Source of the DNA: Deltaproteobacteria bacterium
GTDB taxonomy: Bacteria > Desulfobacterota > Desulfobaccia > Desulfobaccales > Desulfobaccaceae
Length of the DNA: 14,396 nt
Direction of reading: 5' to 3'
NCBI GenBank assembly: GCA_016874895.1
Contig: VGSX01000065.1
Span: forward strand, 1-14,396
Positions 6,379-13,797 of the stretch are shown piece after piece. A model generated the notes under the pieces. The model was not told the DNA's origin. It saw nothing but the letters and a program-made list of their open reading frames with translations, and made no database searches. Within the stretch, counting starts at the first letter, position 1. Each line of letters begins with the position of its first letter. Both the position numbers and the translations under genes were made by a program.

Positions 6379-7586
6379 GTTTCCTCAAAGCTCTCCTGGG
6401 GCCGATACTTCTGCCGGGGTGCGGAAGGCAGCAGCTCCACCGGCTCGCCCAGGAGAAATTCCCCGGACTGAATCCACGTCTTCAAGGTCTGGGCGATTTC
6501 CCGGGAACGCCCCAGGCTGGACAGGGGCACGGTGTTGACCTGCTGGCCCTCCACCTCGATGGTCCCCTGCCGGAGTTGGGCATAGGTTACATGGGTCAGG
6601 ATGCGGCCGGTGGCATTGGGATAATCCTCGCCGTAGTCCACCACGGGCACGAGGATATCTTCATCGGTGAGGGAGCAGTAGTGAGCGATTTCCTCATTCA
6701 ACACCGGGATGGGCAGGCCCAGCCCCACCGTCAGGGAACAGCCGTAGCCGAGAATGCTGACCCCCACCAGGTATCGGGGGTGCATCTGTTTGAGGTCCCC
6801 CATAACCATCAAGGTCCCCGCCGGCTTGGTGGGAATGCCGTTTTCGGCCCGGGGCGCCTGGGGATTGTGCTGGGTGCCGGGCCAGGTGACGTAACCCACG
6901 CCTCCTCCCAGAAAAATCCGGGTGCCGATGCCGATGGTGAGGTAATAAGGATCCTTGAGGAGTGGGCTCAACTGTCCGGAGGTGCAGTAATTGGCATTGC
7001 CCATGCGGGGGCGCAAAGGCCCCATATAGGTATAAATGATTTTTTTGGTGCGATTGACCGCACAATTATAATTCTGGTAGGCATTGCGGGGATTTAAGAG
7101 GATGGCATTGACCAGTTCGGAGATGGTCAGATGCCGGTCCCACTTTTTCCGGGGATAGCAGTCCGTGCCGTAGGCCTCGGCCTGGAGATGCACCGTCTTC
7201 CCGGCCACCAGATCCTGAATAACATGGCCGCCGCCGTATTTAAATTCCCCCGGATATACTTTGTTCAGAGGGTCATCCAGGGTGGGTTCCGTGGCGCCGA
7301 CGTAGATATCCACCGCGGCCAGGCCGGCGTAGGCCGGGACGCTATTGAGCCAGGCCCGGGCAATCTTGATGGGGGGATGGCTATGCCCCAGATTCAGCAA
7401 CGCCCCGGAGGAACACATGGGGGAAAAGGTGCCGGTGGTAACCACGTCCACCGTGCGGGCCGCGGCCACGTCCCCCTGCCGCCGCACGATATCGATGATC
7501 TCATCGGCGGTCACCACCACCGCCCGCCCGGTTTTAATTTTTTCATTGATTTCCTGGTAGGTTTTGTTCACCTGGTGCGTTGCCAT
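6375..7586 (-). CDS. HcyBio (DUF39) homocysteine biosynthesis protein
   Basis: This 403-residue protein belongs to the DUF39/HcyBio family. In methanogens and in sulfate reducers such as Desulfovibrio, the family is genetically required to turn aspartate semialdehyde and sulfide-derived sulfur into homocysteine without the usual acyl-homoserine route. Conserved cysteines are visible: C58 in SPMCSSGA, C143 in YGTDCYPRKKW, and C175 in NYNCAVNR. The first two lie where the Methanosarcina protein carries its two essential cysteines (about 54 and 131). Glycine-rich IFLGGGVGYVTWPGTQHNP is another family signature. The CBS and ferredoxin modules found in some relatives are absent; the protein ends after the DUF39 core. 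The ATG at 7586 has AGGA 6 nt upstream. The stop codon comes from the transposon, which replaced the original ending Thr-Ser-stop with Thr-stop, a loss of one residue, so function is probably intact. Confidence 0.88.
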   Translation of the reverse strand: MATHQVNKTYQEINEKIKTGRAVVVTADEIIDIVRRQGDVAAARTVDVVTTGTFSPMCSSGALLNLGHSHPPIKIARAWLNSVPAYAGLAAVDIYVGATEPTLDDPLNKVYPGEFKYGGGHVIQDLVAGKTVHLQAEAYGTDCYPRKKWDRHLTISELVNAILLNPRNAYQNYNCAVNRTKKIIYTYMGPLRPRMGNANYCTSGQLSPLLKDPYYLTIGIGTRIFLGGGVGYVTWPGTQHNPQAPRAENGIPTKPAGTLMVMGDLKQMHPRYLVGVSILGYGCSLTVGLGLPIPVLNEEIAHYCSLTDEDILVPVVDYGEDYPNATGRILTHVTYAQLRQGTIEVEGQQVNTVPLSSLGRSREIAQTLKTWIQSGEFLLGEPVELLPSAPRQKYRPQESFEET

Positions 7587-7672
7587 GATTTTTCCTTTCC
7601 CCTCTGTACCCTCTGTGTCTCTATGGTGAGATTAACACCCTAGAAGCACAGAAAACCCAGGCGAGGTCCCGG

Positions 7673-8986
7673 TCAATAGAAATCCACCGGATCGATTTTT
7701 CGGTTCACCACGTAATGGAAATAGAGATTGCTGGGCAGTCCCTGAAAAAAATAGCCGTTGGGCGGCAGCAGCAGCCGCCGGCAGATGGAGGCATAGGAAT
7801 AAAATTTCTGGAAACAACGCCATACGCCATCCTCGCACTGTTCCGGGGTCATATTTTTGGGCAGGAAATTACAGACCATGCCCAGGTATTTCTCGGCCTC
7901 GGGATTGTGCACCCGGCCTTCCTGGTACAGCTGATTCCATAAGGGTGTCCCCCGCCGGGGGGTGACGGAGTTAAAAAAGGCCATGGGCGCCTTGATGCGC
8001 TCCAAAAACTCCAGGGTTTCATCGAACAGGGCCGTAGTATCCCCGTCGAGCCCGAACATAAAATTGAGGGAATAAAAAAGCCCCCGTTCGTTGAGTTTTT
8101 TCAGGAGCTGGCTGTATTCCTGCACCGGGTTCTGCACCTTGGCGATGGCGTGGATGCTTTCGGCGCAGACGTTTTCGATACCGATATTAACATGATAGCA
8201 GCCGGCCCGCTTGGCCAGGTCCAACAGCTCGTCATCCCGGGAGGTGTTGATGGTCCAGAGGCAGCTCCAGCGGATGTTCAAGGGGATAAGCCCCCGGAAA
8301 AGTTCTTTGGCATAGTCCCGGTGCCCGGTGAGATTATCATCCACAAAGTATATCTTCTTAAGACCGGTGAGCTTGACCAGGGTTTTAATTTCCGCCAGCA
8401 CCTCTCCGATGGGCCGCCGGCGGTAAGTATGGCCGTAAACTATGGGGACCTCGCAGAAATTGCACTGATAGGGGCAGCCTCGGCTCGTCTGGGTGGGGAC
8501 AATCTTCACCCGGTATCTGCGAAAATCGATGAGCTCCAGGCGAGGCCGGGGCAGGCCGGCCAGGTCGTGAAATTCGGACGCCTGATAGCGGGGTTGCAGG
8601 CATTTCCGGCGGGCGTCCTCCAGGACCTGCTCCCAGACGGGCTCCGCTTCCCCCACTACCACGGCGTCGCAGTGCTCCAGGGCCTCTTCCGGGTGCAGGG
8701 TGACATGAAAGCCGCCCATAACCACCGGCACCCGGCGCCGTCGGAACTCTCCGGCAATCTCAAACCCCCGCTCGGCGGTGGCGCAGGTGGCGGTGATCCC
8801 CACCAGATCATAACGCCGCTCATAGGGGATGGGCCCTAAACGGTCGTCGGCCAGCTCCACGGTGATGTGTTTCGGGGTAAGACCTGCCAGATAGGGCAAG
8901 GTTAGTCCCAGCAGCCAACGGGTCCTGCTGCGAAGCGCTTTTTTCCCGGGATAATAAGTCGTCGGCTGCACTAGCAGAATTCTCAC
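7673..8986 (-). CDS. B12-binding-type radical SAM protein
   Basis: This 437-residue protein is cytoplasmic. Residues 1-130 form a B12-binding-like Rossmann domain (MRILLVQP at the start, then VVMGGFHVTLHPEEAL and DAVVVGEAEP). The canonical D-x-H-x-x-G cobalamin ligand motif is not evident, so cobalamin binding is doubtful. The radical SAM core follows with C171, C175 and C178 in RGCPYQCNFCEVP, the C-x3-C-x2-C that holds the [4Fe-4S] cluster cleaving S-adenosylmethionine. IGIENVCAESI and FMFGLDGD are later core motifs. The C-terminal ~100 residues are rich in aromatics and Cys, as in the HpnJ/BchE-type group. The reaction cannot be assigned. The start is GTG with GAGGAG 7 nt upstream. It is followed after 86 bp by HcyBio on the same strand, so the two may be co-transcribed. 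Confidence 0.85.
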   Translation of the reverse strand: MRILLVQPTTYYPGKKALRSRTRWLLGLTLPYLAGLTPKHITVELADDRLGPIPYERRYDLVGITATCATAERGFEIAGEFRRRRVPVVMGGFHVTLHPEEALEHCDAVVVGEAEPVWEQVLEDARRKCLQPRYQASEFHDLAGLPRPRLELIDFRRYRVKIVPTQTSRGCPYQCNFCEVPIVYGHTYRRRPIGEVLAEIKTLVKLTGLKKIYFVDDNLTGHRDYAKELFRGLIPLNIRWSCLWTINTSRDDELLDLAKRAGCYHVNIGIENVCAESIHAIAKVQNPVQEYSQLLKKLNERGLFYSLNFMFGLDGDTTALFDETLEFLERIKAPMAFFNSVTPRRGTPLWNQLYQEGRVHNPEAEKYLGMVCNFLPKNMTPEQCEDGVWRCFQKFYSYASICRRLLLPPNGYFFQGLPSNLYFHYVVNRKIDPVDFY

Positions 8987-9372
8987 TCGCCGCGCTCCTC
9001 GCTCACTGCTGCCCCGGTTCCTCTCGCGCTGCTTATTTTTTTAATTGCCAAGTGAAGAAAAATCAATATATTTCCCTTAGCAGGGAGTTCCTTGGTAACC
9101 TGGCGGTCGGCCTCCCAATTCCAATTCTACCTGGCCATCTCACCGGCCCCAGGTTCAAGGGCCTACTGTCTTTGCGGCGGGTTCGTCGAGCTTCGGTTAA
9201 TTGTGCCTCATGACCGGAACCATCATGGCCATTGGGGCCACCCCCGGTGATTAAAATCCCCCCTGACCCCCTTTAGAAAAGGGGGGAAAAATGGTGGCCT
9301 TTTTAAACTCCCCTTTTTTTAAGGTGGATTTTCACGAGAAAAATTAATCCCTTCTAAGAAAGTAACCAGACC
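8987..9372. other. Intergenic region between divergent radical SAM and methyltransferase genes
   Basis: No gene is supported here. The left part holds the GAGGAG ribosome-binding site of the radical SAM gene and a T/A-rich patch at 9034-9046. A possible minus-strand promoter is TTGATT (9066-9061) with TAAAAA (9043-9038), spacer 17. The middle (about 9090-9215), read on the minus strand, contains CCGCAAAG, GGCCAGGTAG and GGTTACC, which recall the c-di-GMP-I aptamer, but the spacing is irregular. The right part (about 9251-9335) is a REP-like inverted repeat. Confidence 0.6.
9251..9335. repeat. REP-like inverted repeat rich in C5-T3/A3-G5
   Basis: CCCCCTTT (9267-9274) and AAAGGGGG (9278-9285) form a perfect 8-bp stem with an AGA loop. 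An outer, imperfect pairing joins AAAATCCCCC near 9254-9263 with GGTGGATTTT near 9323-9332, and a second CCCCTTTTTTT block lies at 9310-9320. This looks like a dispersed palindromic repeat placed upstream of the methyltransferase. It could also influence that gene's 5' end. Confidence 0.55.
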
Positions 9373-10296
9373 ATGTCGAGCCTTGCCTGCCCCTTGTGCC
9401 AGAAAGAAACTACCGTCCGCCTGGGGCAAAAAGTCTACCACGGCTTACGGATCGCCACCGTCCTATGTCAATCCTGCGGTCTGGTGTACCATGACCCGCT
9501 GGTGCAGGATGCTGACCGGCAGAAATTAGGCCTAAGCCATCGTCAGCTTCACACCAACGAGAATATTGACCGCCGTCAGGAGAGACGGGTGCAACGGCGG
9601 GTACGGCAGCAGATCGATTTTCTGGCAGAACTTATCCGGTCCGACTGGCGGACCCTGGAGATAGGCAGTGGTTTGGGTTTCTTGAGCCATTGGTTGGTTC
9701 AGAAGGGGTGTCAGGCCGTGGGGGTGGAACCGGACCGGCAACAGGCCCACTACGCCCGACAGCACTTCGGCCTGGAAGTGGTCAATTGCCGTTTTGAAGA
9801 AACCGACTTTTCGGGGAAATTTGATTTCTTCGCTGCTTCCCATGTCATTGAACACTTTCCCGATCCCTTGTCCTTCCTGGAGAAGATCCGCTCTCTGGCG
9901 GCGCCCCGGGCCTTGTTTTTTCTCGACACTCCCAATATCATGGCCCCCAAGGTGGGACCTACCCGACTCTTTTCGCTGGCCCACAATTATTATTTCTCCC
10001 CCCAAACTCTCCAGGCCTGCCTAGCCAGAACCGGCTGGCAGGTGGAAAAAACCAGGGTATTTCGACGGGACAGTTTTTATGTTTTAGCCCGGGCCGACCA
10101 GCCCAGGGGCGCAACGCCAAGCCGGGCGCATGCTCAGGAGGTAGGCCGGGCGATCCGCCGGCACCGGCTGTTCTACTACCTCCACCTTTTATTCTTATTG
10201 CGAAAAATCCCTCTCTGGCAGCGTCTGTGGATGTATCATTACCGGGATTATCGGGGACCGCTGCCCGGCGTCGGCGATTTAAGTCTTGCGCTTTAA
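9373..10296 (+). CDS. Class I SAM-dependent methyltransferase with N-terminal zinc ribbon
   Basis: This 307-residue protein begins with two Cys pairs, C6/C9 (CPLC) and C32/C35 (CQSC), a zinc-ribbon-like knuckle. The Rossmann methyltransferase core has the SAM-binding LEIGSGLG at 95-102 and an acidic residue ending strand 2 in GVEPD (about 117-121). SHVIEHFPDP at about 156-165 is typical of the Methyltransf_23 group. This layout is common in enzymes that modify sugars or small metabolites in surface-polysaccharide clusters; the acceptor is unknown. The C-terminal part is basic and aromatic (RRHRLFYYLHLLFLLRKIPLW), perhaps a membrane-associating helix. The ATG at 9373 has no good ribosome-binding site, so the start is less certain, but the CPLC motif must be included. 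Its last 18 bp overlap the end of the opposite-strand gene. Confidence 0.85.
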   Translation: MSSLACPLCQKETTVRLGQKVYHGLRIATVLCQSCGLVYHDPLVQDADRQKLGLSHRQLHTNENIDRRQERRVQRRVRQQIDFLAELIRSDWRTLEIGSGLGFLSHWLVQKGCQAVGVEPDRQQAHYARQHFGLEVVNCRFEETDFSGKFDFFAASHVIEHFPDPLSFLEKIRSLAAPRALFFLDTPNIMAPKVGPTRLFSLAHNYYFSPQTLQACLARTGWQVEKTRVFRRDSFYVLARADQPRGATPSRAHAQEVGRAIRRHRLFYYLHLLFLLRKIPLWQRLWMYHYRDYRGPLPGVGDLSLAL

Positions 10297-10584
10297 AGGA
10301 ATGATCTTGCCCTTGCTGTCCGTTTCGGCCGAGGGCGGGGGAGGAACCGCCAGTTTGGGAGGAATATTTTCCAGGCGCACCGGGGTGCCGCCCATGGTGA
10401 ACTCCTCCCCCTGCAGATGGGCCTCTTCCAGGATCCAGACAATACTCTGCAGGGGCAGACCCAAAACCAGCAGCTCCACCTGATACCAGCCTCGTTTGAC
10501 ATCAGGATTAATGTCGTTGATCCGGGAAAAAAAAGCCGGCTTGCCTTCGATATGCACCAGCACTAGGTCGTTGATCGTTGCCAT
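10279..10584 (-). CDS. Small protein of unknown function
   Basis: This is a 101-residue protein that I do not recognise. The first 75 residues look like a compact beta-rich domain: MATINDLVLVHIEGKPAFFS, then a Trp-Tyr segment and alternating hydrophobic strands. The tail is proline-rich then basic (PPPPSAE to the C-terminal KRKT). The protein-like composition, the ATG at 10584 and the divergent spacing from the cupin gene support a real gene. It overlaps the methyltransferase tail-to-tail by 18 bp. There are no signal peptide, membrane segment or catalytic motifs. Confidence 0.7.
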   Translation of the reverse strand: MATINDLVLVHIEGKPAFFSRINDINPDVKRGWYQVELLVLGLPLQSIVWILEEAHLQGEEFTMGGTPVRLENIPPKLAVPPPPSAETDSKGKIIPLKRKT

Positions 10585-10690
10585 GCGCGCCCCAAACGGC
10601 TATAATAAACTCTGACATAATCGCTTACTTTATCAATAACCCTGAGCTAAAGCAAGTGTTCAGGCTGGCAGACTTTAGGGGAGGGCTCTT

Positions 10691-11107
10691 TTGCCGCACG
10701 ATGAAATCCAATTCTTAGATTTGGGGTCATCCCTGCGCCAGGACGAGCGCGGGTTTGTCTATTTTCCCTTTCAACACCTCCCTGAATCATTACCTCTGGA
10801 AGACCTGGGCGCCAGCTTTCATCTCATTTCCATTGCACCCGGTCAGGTGCGGGGTCAACACCGGCACCCCCAAAAAACCGAATGGCTCTATGTTTTTCAT
10901 GGACAGGGGCTGCTGGTGTGGCGAGATACCGATAATCTTCCGCACCAGCGCCTTCTCAGTGACCAGCGCACCCTGGTGATTATCCCGCCGGGCATTCCCC
11001 ATGCCTTGCAGAATACCGGACCGGCGATCCTCTATCTGCTGGCCTGGCGAGGGGCGCCGCAATCCGGCGGGGCTGAACCCGACACCGTCTTTGACCCCTT
11101 GATATGA
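10691..11107 (+). CDS. Cupin-domain protein
   Basis: This is a 138-residue single-domain cupin. Motif 1 runs from G51 to about G73, with metal ligands H57, H59 and E64 in GQHRHPQKTEW. Motif 2 is PPGIPHALQN with the fourth ligand H104. All four usual ligands are present, so it should bind a divalent metal. Substrates of small stand-alone cupins (sugar epimerisation, dioxygenation, sensing) cannot be predicted from this. The start is TTG at 10691 with GGGGAGGG 5 nt upstream; no ATG lies near the N terminus. It is the first gene of a plus-strand series, 67 bp before the metallophosphoesterase, and transcribed divergently from the small unknown gene. Confidence 0.85.
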   Translation: MPHDEIQFLDLGSSLRQDERGFVYFPFQHLPESLPLEDLGASFHLISIAPGQVRGQHRHPQKTEWLYVFHGQGLLVWRDTDNLPHQRLLSDQRTLVIIPPGIPHALQNTGPAILYLLAWRGAPQSGGAEPDTVFDPLI

Positions 11108-11174
11108 GGTGATATGCTTTTATGAGGCGGAAAGTTTTTCGATAACCAGTCAACCACCCCTTATTCACCAACCC

Positions 11175-11894
11175 ATGACCCGTTTAGCCATCATATCCGA
11201 TATCCACGGCAATCTGCCGGCCCTGGAAGCCGTCCTGGCGGACATTGAGTCCCAGGGTTTGACGGAAATATTTCACCTGGGCGATCTCGTGGGCTACAAC
11301 CCGTTTCCCAACGAAACGGTGGCTTTGATCTCCCGGCGAGGTCTGCCCGGCATCACCGGCAACTATGATCAGGCCGTGCTGGCCCGGGTTGGCGATCCCA
11401 TCGGCGAGTTCCTCAACGCCAAAATTACCCCCATGGGCCGGGAGATCTATCACTGGACGGTAATCGAGGTTAACTCTCAGAGCCGGGCCTTTCTGGGGGC
11501 GCTCCCGGAACGCCTGTCCCTGGTCAGGGGCAGGTGGCGCCTGCTTTTGACCCATGGCAGTCCCCGGCACGTTAAAGATTATGTCCGCCCGAGCTGGCCG
11601 GACGACATGGTCTGGGACCTATTGTCCGAGGTGGAGGAGGACATCGTCTTTACGGGCCACACCCATATCCCCTCGGTCCGCCCCATAGGGGGGAAATGGC
11701 TGGTCAATCCGGGCAGCGTCGGCTTTCCCAAGGACGGCAACCCCCTGGCCGCCTATGCCATCGTGGAGTTGGGAAGTGAGGTCCGGGTGGAGATCCGCCG
11801 GGTGCCTTACGATATCGAGCGCACCATCGCCGCCATCCGCCAGCGCGGCCTGCCCCCCAAGGCCGGAGATGATTTGCGGGCCGGACGGCGATAG
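11175..11894 (+). CDS. Calcineurin-like metallophosphoesterase (YfcE/MJ0912 type)
   Basis: This 239-residue protein is a dinuclear-metal phosphoesterase. The ligand motifs appear in family order: D9 and H11 in SDIHGN, D37 in GDLVGY, N63 in TGNYD, H127 in LTHGSP, and H162 and H164 in FTGHTHIP. GDLVGYNPFPNE and GNYDQAV resemble the MJ0912 group of small phosphodiesterases; the natural substrate is unknown. The chosen ATG at 11175 starts immediately before the first core strand. A GTG at 11109, one base after the cupin stop codon, would add 22 residues that do not look like part of the fold, and neither start has a clear ribosome-binding site. It may be coupled to the cupin gene. Confidence 0.87.
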   Translation: MTRLAIISDIHGNLPALEAVLADIESQGLTEIFHLGDLVGYNPFPNETVALISRRGLPGITGNYDQAVLARVGDPIGEFLNAKITPMGREIYHWTVIEVNSQSRAFLGALPERLSLVRGRWRLLLTHGSPRHVKDYVRPSWPDDMVWDLLSEVEEDIVFTGHTHIPSVRPIGGKWLVNPGSVGFPKDGNPLAAYAIVELGSEVRVEIRRVPYDIERTIAAIRQRGLPPKAGDDLRAGRR

Positions 11895-12004
11895 TATATA
11901 GTGAGAGCCAGACATTAAGAAGGGCGGCCCGACACGCCCAATAATGCTTCGAACCTTGAACTTTTTACCCGGCACTGCACCCTGTTAGTTAAGAGGATCA
12001 GCCC

Positions 12005-13189
12005 ATGACTATCGCCAGCAAAATGTCCGCCGCCATGCAGTCCTCCTCCTGGATCCGCCGTATGTTTGAAGAAGGGGCGGAGTTAAAGGCCCGTCTGGGA
12101 GCTGAGAATGTTTATGACTTCACCTTGGGCAACCCCGATCTGGAGCCCCCGCTGGCGGTGAAGGAAACCCTCAGGGAGATTCTCCAGGACCCGCAGACCG
12201 GGGCACACGGCTACATGCCCAATGCCGGCCTCCCGGCCACCCGCCGGGCTATCTCGGACTATCTTGCCGGAGTTCATAGTCTGCCCTTCCAGCCGGATGA
12301 TATCATCATGACCTGCGGGGCCGCGGGGGCCTTGAACGTTATTCTCAAGGCCCTGCTGGATCCCTGGGAAGAAGTTATTGTCCTGGCCCCTTTTTTCCCG
12401 GAATACCTCTTTTATATTGAAAATCACGGCGGGGTGGCCCGGGTGGTGGAGACCGACGACCAGTTCCAGCCCAACCTGAAATCCCTGGAGCAGGCCATTA
12501 ATGACCATACCCGGGCGGTCATCATCAATTCGCCCAATAATCCCACCGGTCAGGTGTATGACGAAGCCTGTTTGCGGTCCCTGGGGGAACTGCTGGCGGC
12601 CCAGAGCACTTTCTATGGCCGGACCATTTACCTCATCAACGATGAACCTTACCGCCGCCTGGTATTCGACGGTCTGACCCTGCCCAGCATTTTCCAGGCC
12701 TACCCCGATACCCTGTTGGCCACCTCCTTTTCCAAGGATTTGTCCCTGCCGGGAGAGCGCATCGGTTACCTGGCGGTGAGCCCCCAGTCCCGGGGCCGCC
12801 AGGAACTGGTGGCCGGCATGATCCTGGCCAACCGGATACTGGGCTTTGTCAACGCCCCGGCCCTGATGCAGCGGCTGGTGGCCAAAATGCCGGAAATTTC
12901 GGTGGATATTTCTCCTTACGCCCGGCGCCGGGAGCTTTTCGGCAGGATTCTCTCCGAAGCCGGATATGATTTCGTCAAACCCAAGGGCGCCTTTTACCTG
13001 TTTCCCCAATCGCCCCTGGCCGATGATGTGGAGTTTGTCCAGGAACTGAAAAAAGAAAATATCCTGGCCGTCCCCGGCCGGGGCTTCGGCCGCCCCGGTT
13101 ATTTCCGGTTGGCTTTTTGCGTGCCGGAGAGCACCATTGCCGCTTCGGCTCCCGGTTTTGCCCGGGCCTGCTCCCGGGTGACCGGCTGA
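12005..13189 (+). CDS. PLP-dependent aminotransferase, class I/II (aspartate aminotransferase fold)
   Basis: This 394-residue enzyme is a fold-type I aminotransferase. The PLP Schiff-base lysine is K244 in TSFSKDLSLPGERIGYL, and R252 follows as phosphate contact. NSPNNPTG at 175-182 supplies the asparagine that contacts the cofactor, DEPY lies at 213-216, and the substrate-carboxylate arginine is R368 in YFRLAFC. GYMPNAGLPATRRAI is the usual N-terminal substrate segment. This class includes aspartate, aromatic and alanine/glutamate aminotransferases and the motifs do not separate them. Length is typical. The ATG at 12005 has AGAGGA 8 nt upstream. It lies 110 bp downstream of the phosphoesterase and 25 bp before the DciA-like gene. 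Confidence 0.93.
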   Translation: MTIASKMSAAMQSSSWIRRMFEEGAELKARLGAENVYDFTLGNPDLEPPLAVKETLREILQDPQTGAHGYMPNAGLPATRRAISDYLAGVHSLPFQPDDIIMTCGAAGALNVILKALLDPWEEVIVLAPFFPEYLFYIENHGGVARVVETDDQFQPNLKSLEQAINDHTRAVIINSPNNPTGQVYDEACLRSLGELLAAQSTFYGRTIYLINDEPYRRLVFDGLTLPSIFQAYPDTLLATSFSKDLSLPGERIGYLAVSPQSRGRQELVAGMILANRILGFVNAPALMQRLVAKMPEISVDISPYARRRELFGRILSEAGYDFVKPKGAFYLFPQSPLADDVEFVQELKKENILAVPGRGFGRPGYFRLAFCVPESTIAASAPGFARACSRVTG

Positions 13190-13214
13190 GCCGGCTGGGA
13201 GGGCACTGCCAGCC

Positions 13215-13523
13215 ATGTCCCGACGTCCGAACTTAGCCTCTCCGGCCCCCATCCAGGACATCCTCCAGAAAGTTCTTACCCCCGCCGACCTGCGCCAGCT
13301 CGGACTTCACGCCCGCCTGCGCCATAGTTGGGAACAGGCCGTCTCGGCAGTGCTCCGAAAACACACCCACCTGGCTGATTTTAAGAGAAAAACCCTCTAT
13401 GTGGAAGTGGACGACAGCCCCTGGATGCAGGAGCTGCATTTCCTTAAACCCCGAATACTGGCCGCCATGCAGCGGGATCTGGGGGAACAGGTCATTAGAG
13501 ATATCACTTTCCGGCTAAAGTAA
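13215..13523 (+). CDS. DciA/DUF721 family protein
   Basis: This is a 102-residue protein with the DUF721 pattern: a helix (SPAPIQDILQKVLTP), then LRHSWEQAVSAVLRKHTHLADFKRKTLYVEVDDSPWMQEL, then a helix-strand end (LGEQVIRDITFRLK). DUF721 includes DciA, which helps load the replicative helicase DnaB in bacteria lacking DnaC. At about 100 residues it is close to the bare domain and shorter than many DciA proteins. The ATG at 13215 lies 25 bp after the aminotransferase stop, so the two are likely co-transcribed. Confidence 0.78.
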   Translation: MSRRPNLASPAPIQDILQKVLTPADLRQLGLHARLRHSWEQAVSAVLRKHTHLADFKRKTLYVEVDDSPWMQELHFLKPRILAAMQRDLGEQVIRDITFRLK

Positions 13524-13549
13524 CAGAGGTTTGCCGCTTGCAGCAGAAT

Positions 13550-13568
13550 CCAGGCGGCAGGCGCCTGG
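13550..13568. terminator. Hairpin after the DciA-like gene
   Basis: CCAGGCG (13550-13556) and CGCCTGG (13562-13568) form a perfect 7-bp stem with a 5-nt loop, 27 bp after the stop codon. There is no T-tract, so termination is only suggested by its position. Confidence 0.35.
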
Positions 13569-13667
13569 CCTTCCAGCCCCAAAAGCCTGAAATGGTAATA
13601 TAGTTGTCAGGCAGGAAGGAAAACTATATGATAAATATTGGGAAAGAAAACGAACCGGAGGGGCAGC

Positions 13668-13779
13668 ATGAAGCAACCGCGAACTGGTTGCCGAACCCTT
13701 GGAAACAATCCTCCGCAAGGAAATAAACTTCACCCGGCTCTGTGATCTGAATCCGCAGAAGAAACTCTCCGGCAGATGA
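13668..13779 (+). pseudogene. Possible frameshifted mini-gene
   Basis: An ATG at 13668 stands 4 nt after a very strong Shine-Dalgarno (GGAGGGG). In its own frame it gives only 25 poorly protein-like codons. One frame over, from 13672 to the TGA at 13777-13779, the sequence reads SNRELVAEPLETILRKEINF and then TRLCDLNPQKKLSGR, with a credible amphipathic, protein-like composition. Skipping one base, the A at 13671, would join this ATG to that frame and give a 36-residue product. It is therefore a small gene broken by a 1-bp insertion, a sequencing error in the AA pair, or chance. I do not recognise the peptide. Confidence 0.35.
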
Positions 13780-13797
13780 GCGGACAGGGGAATCGGC

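Noticed and set aside
11109..11174. GTG start extending the metallophosphoesterase by 22 residues
   Set aside because: The added residues do not fit the fold, which begins at MTRLAIISDIHGN; kept only as an alternative because the GTG lies one base after the cupin stop.
12083..13261. 392-codon open frame antisense to the aminotransferase
   Set aside because: It mirrors a clear aminotransferase gene and its translation is Gly/Pro/Gln-rich without motifs; a product of high GC codon use.
13628..13726. 32-codon open frame with an AGGAAGGA ribosome-binding site
   Set aside because: The composition is not protein-like and it overlaps the better candidate frame at 13668-13779.
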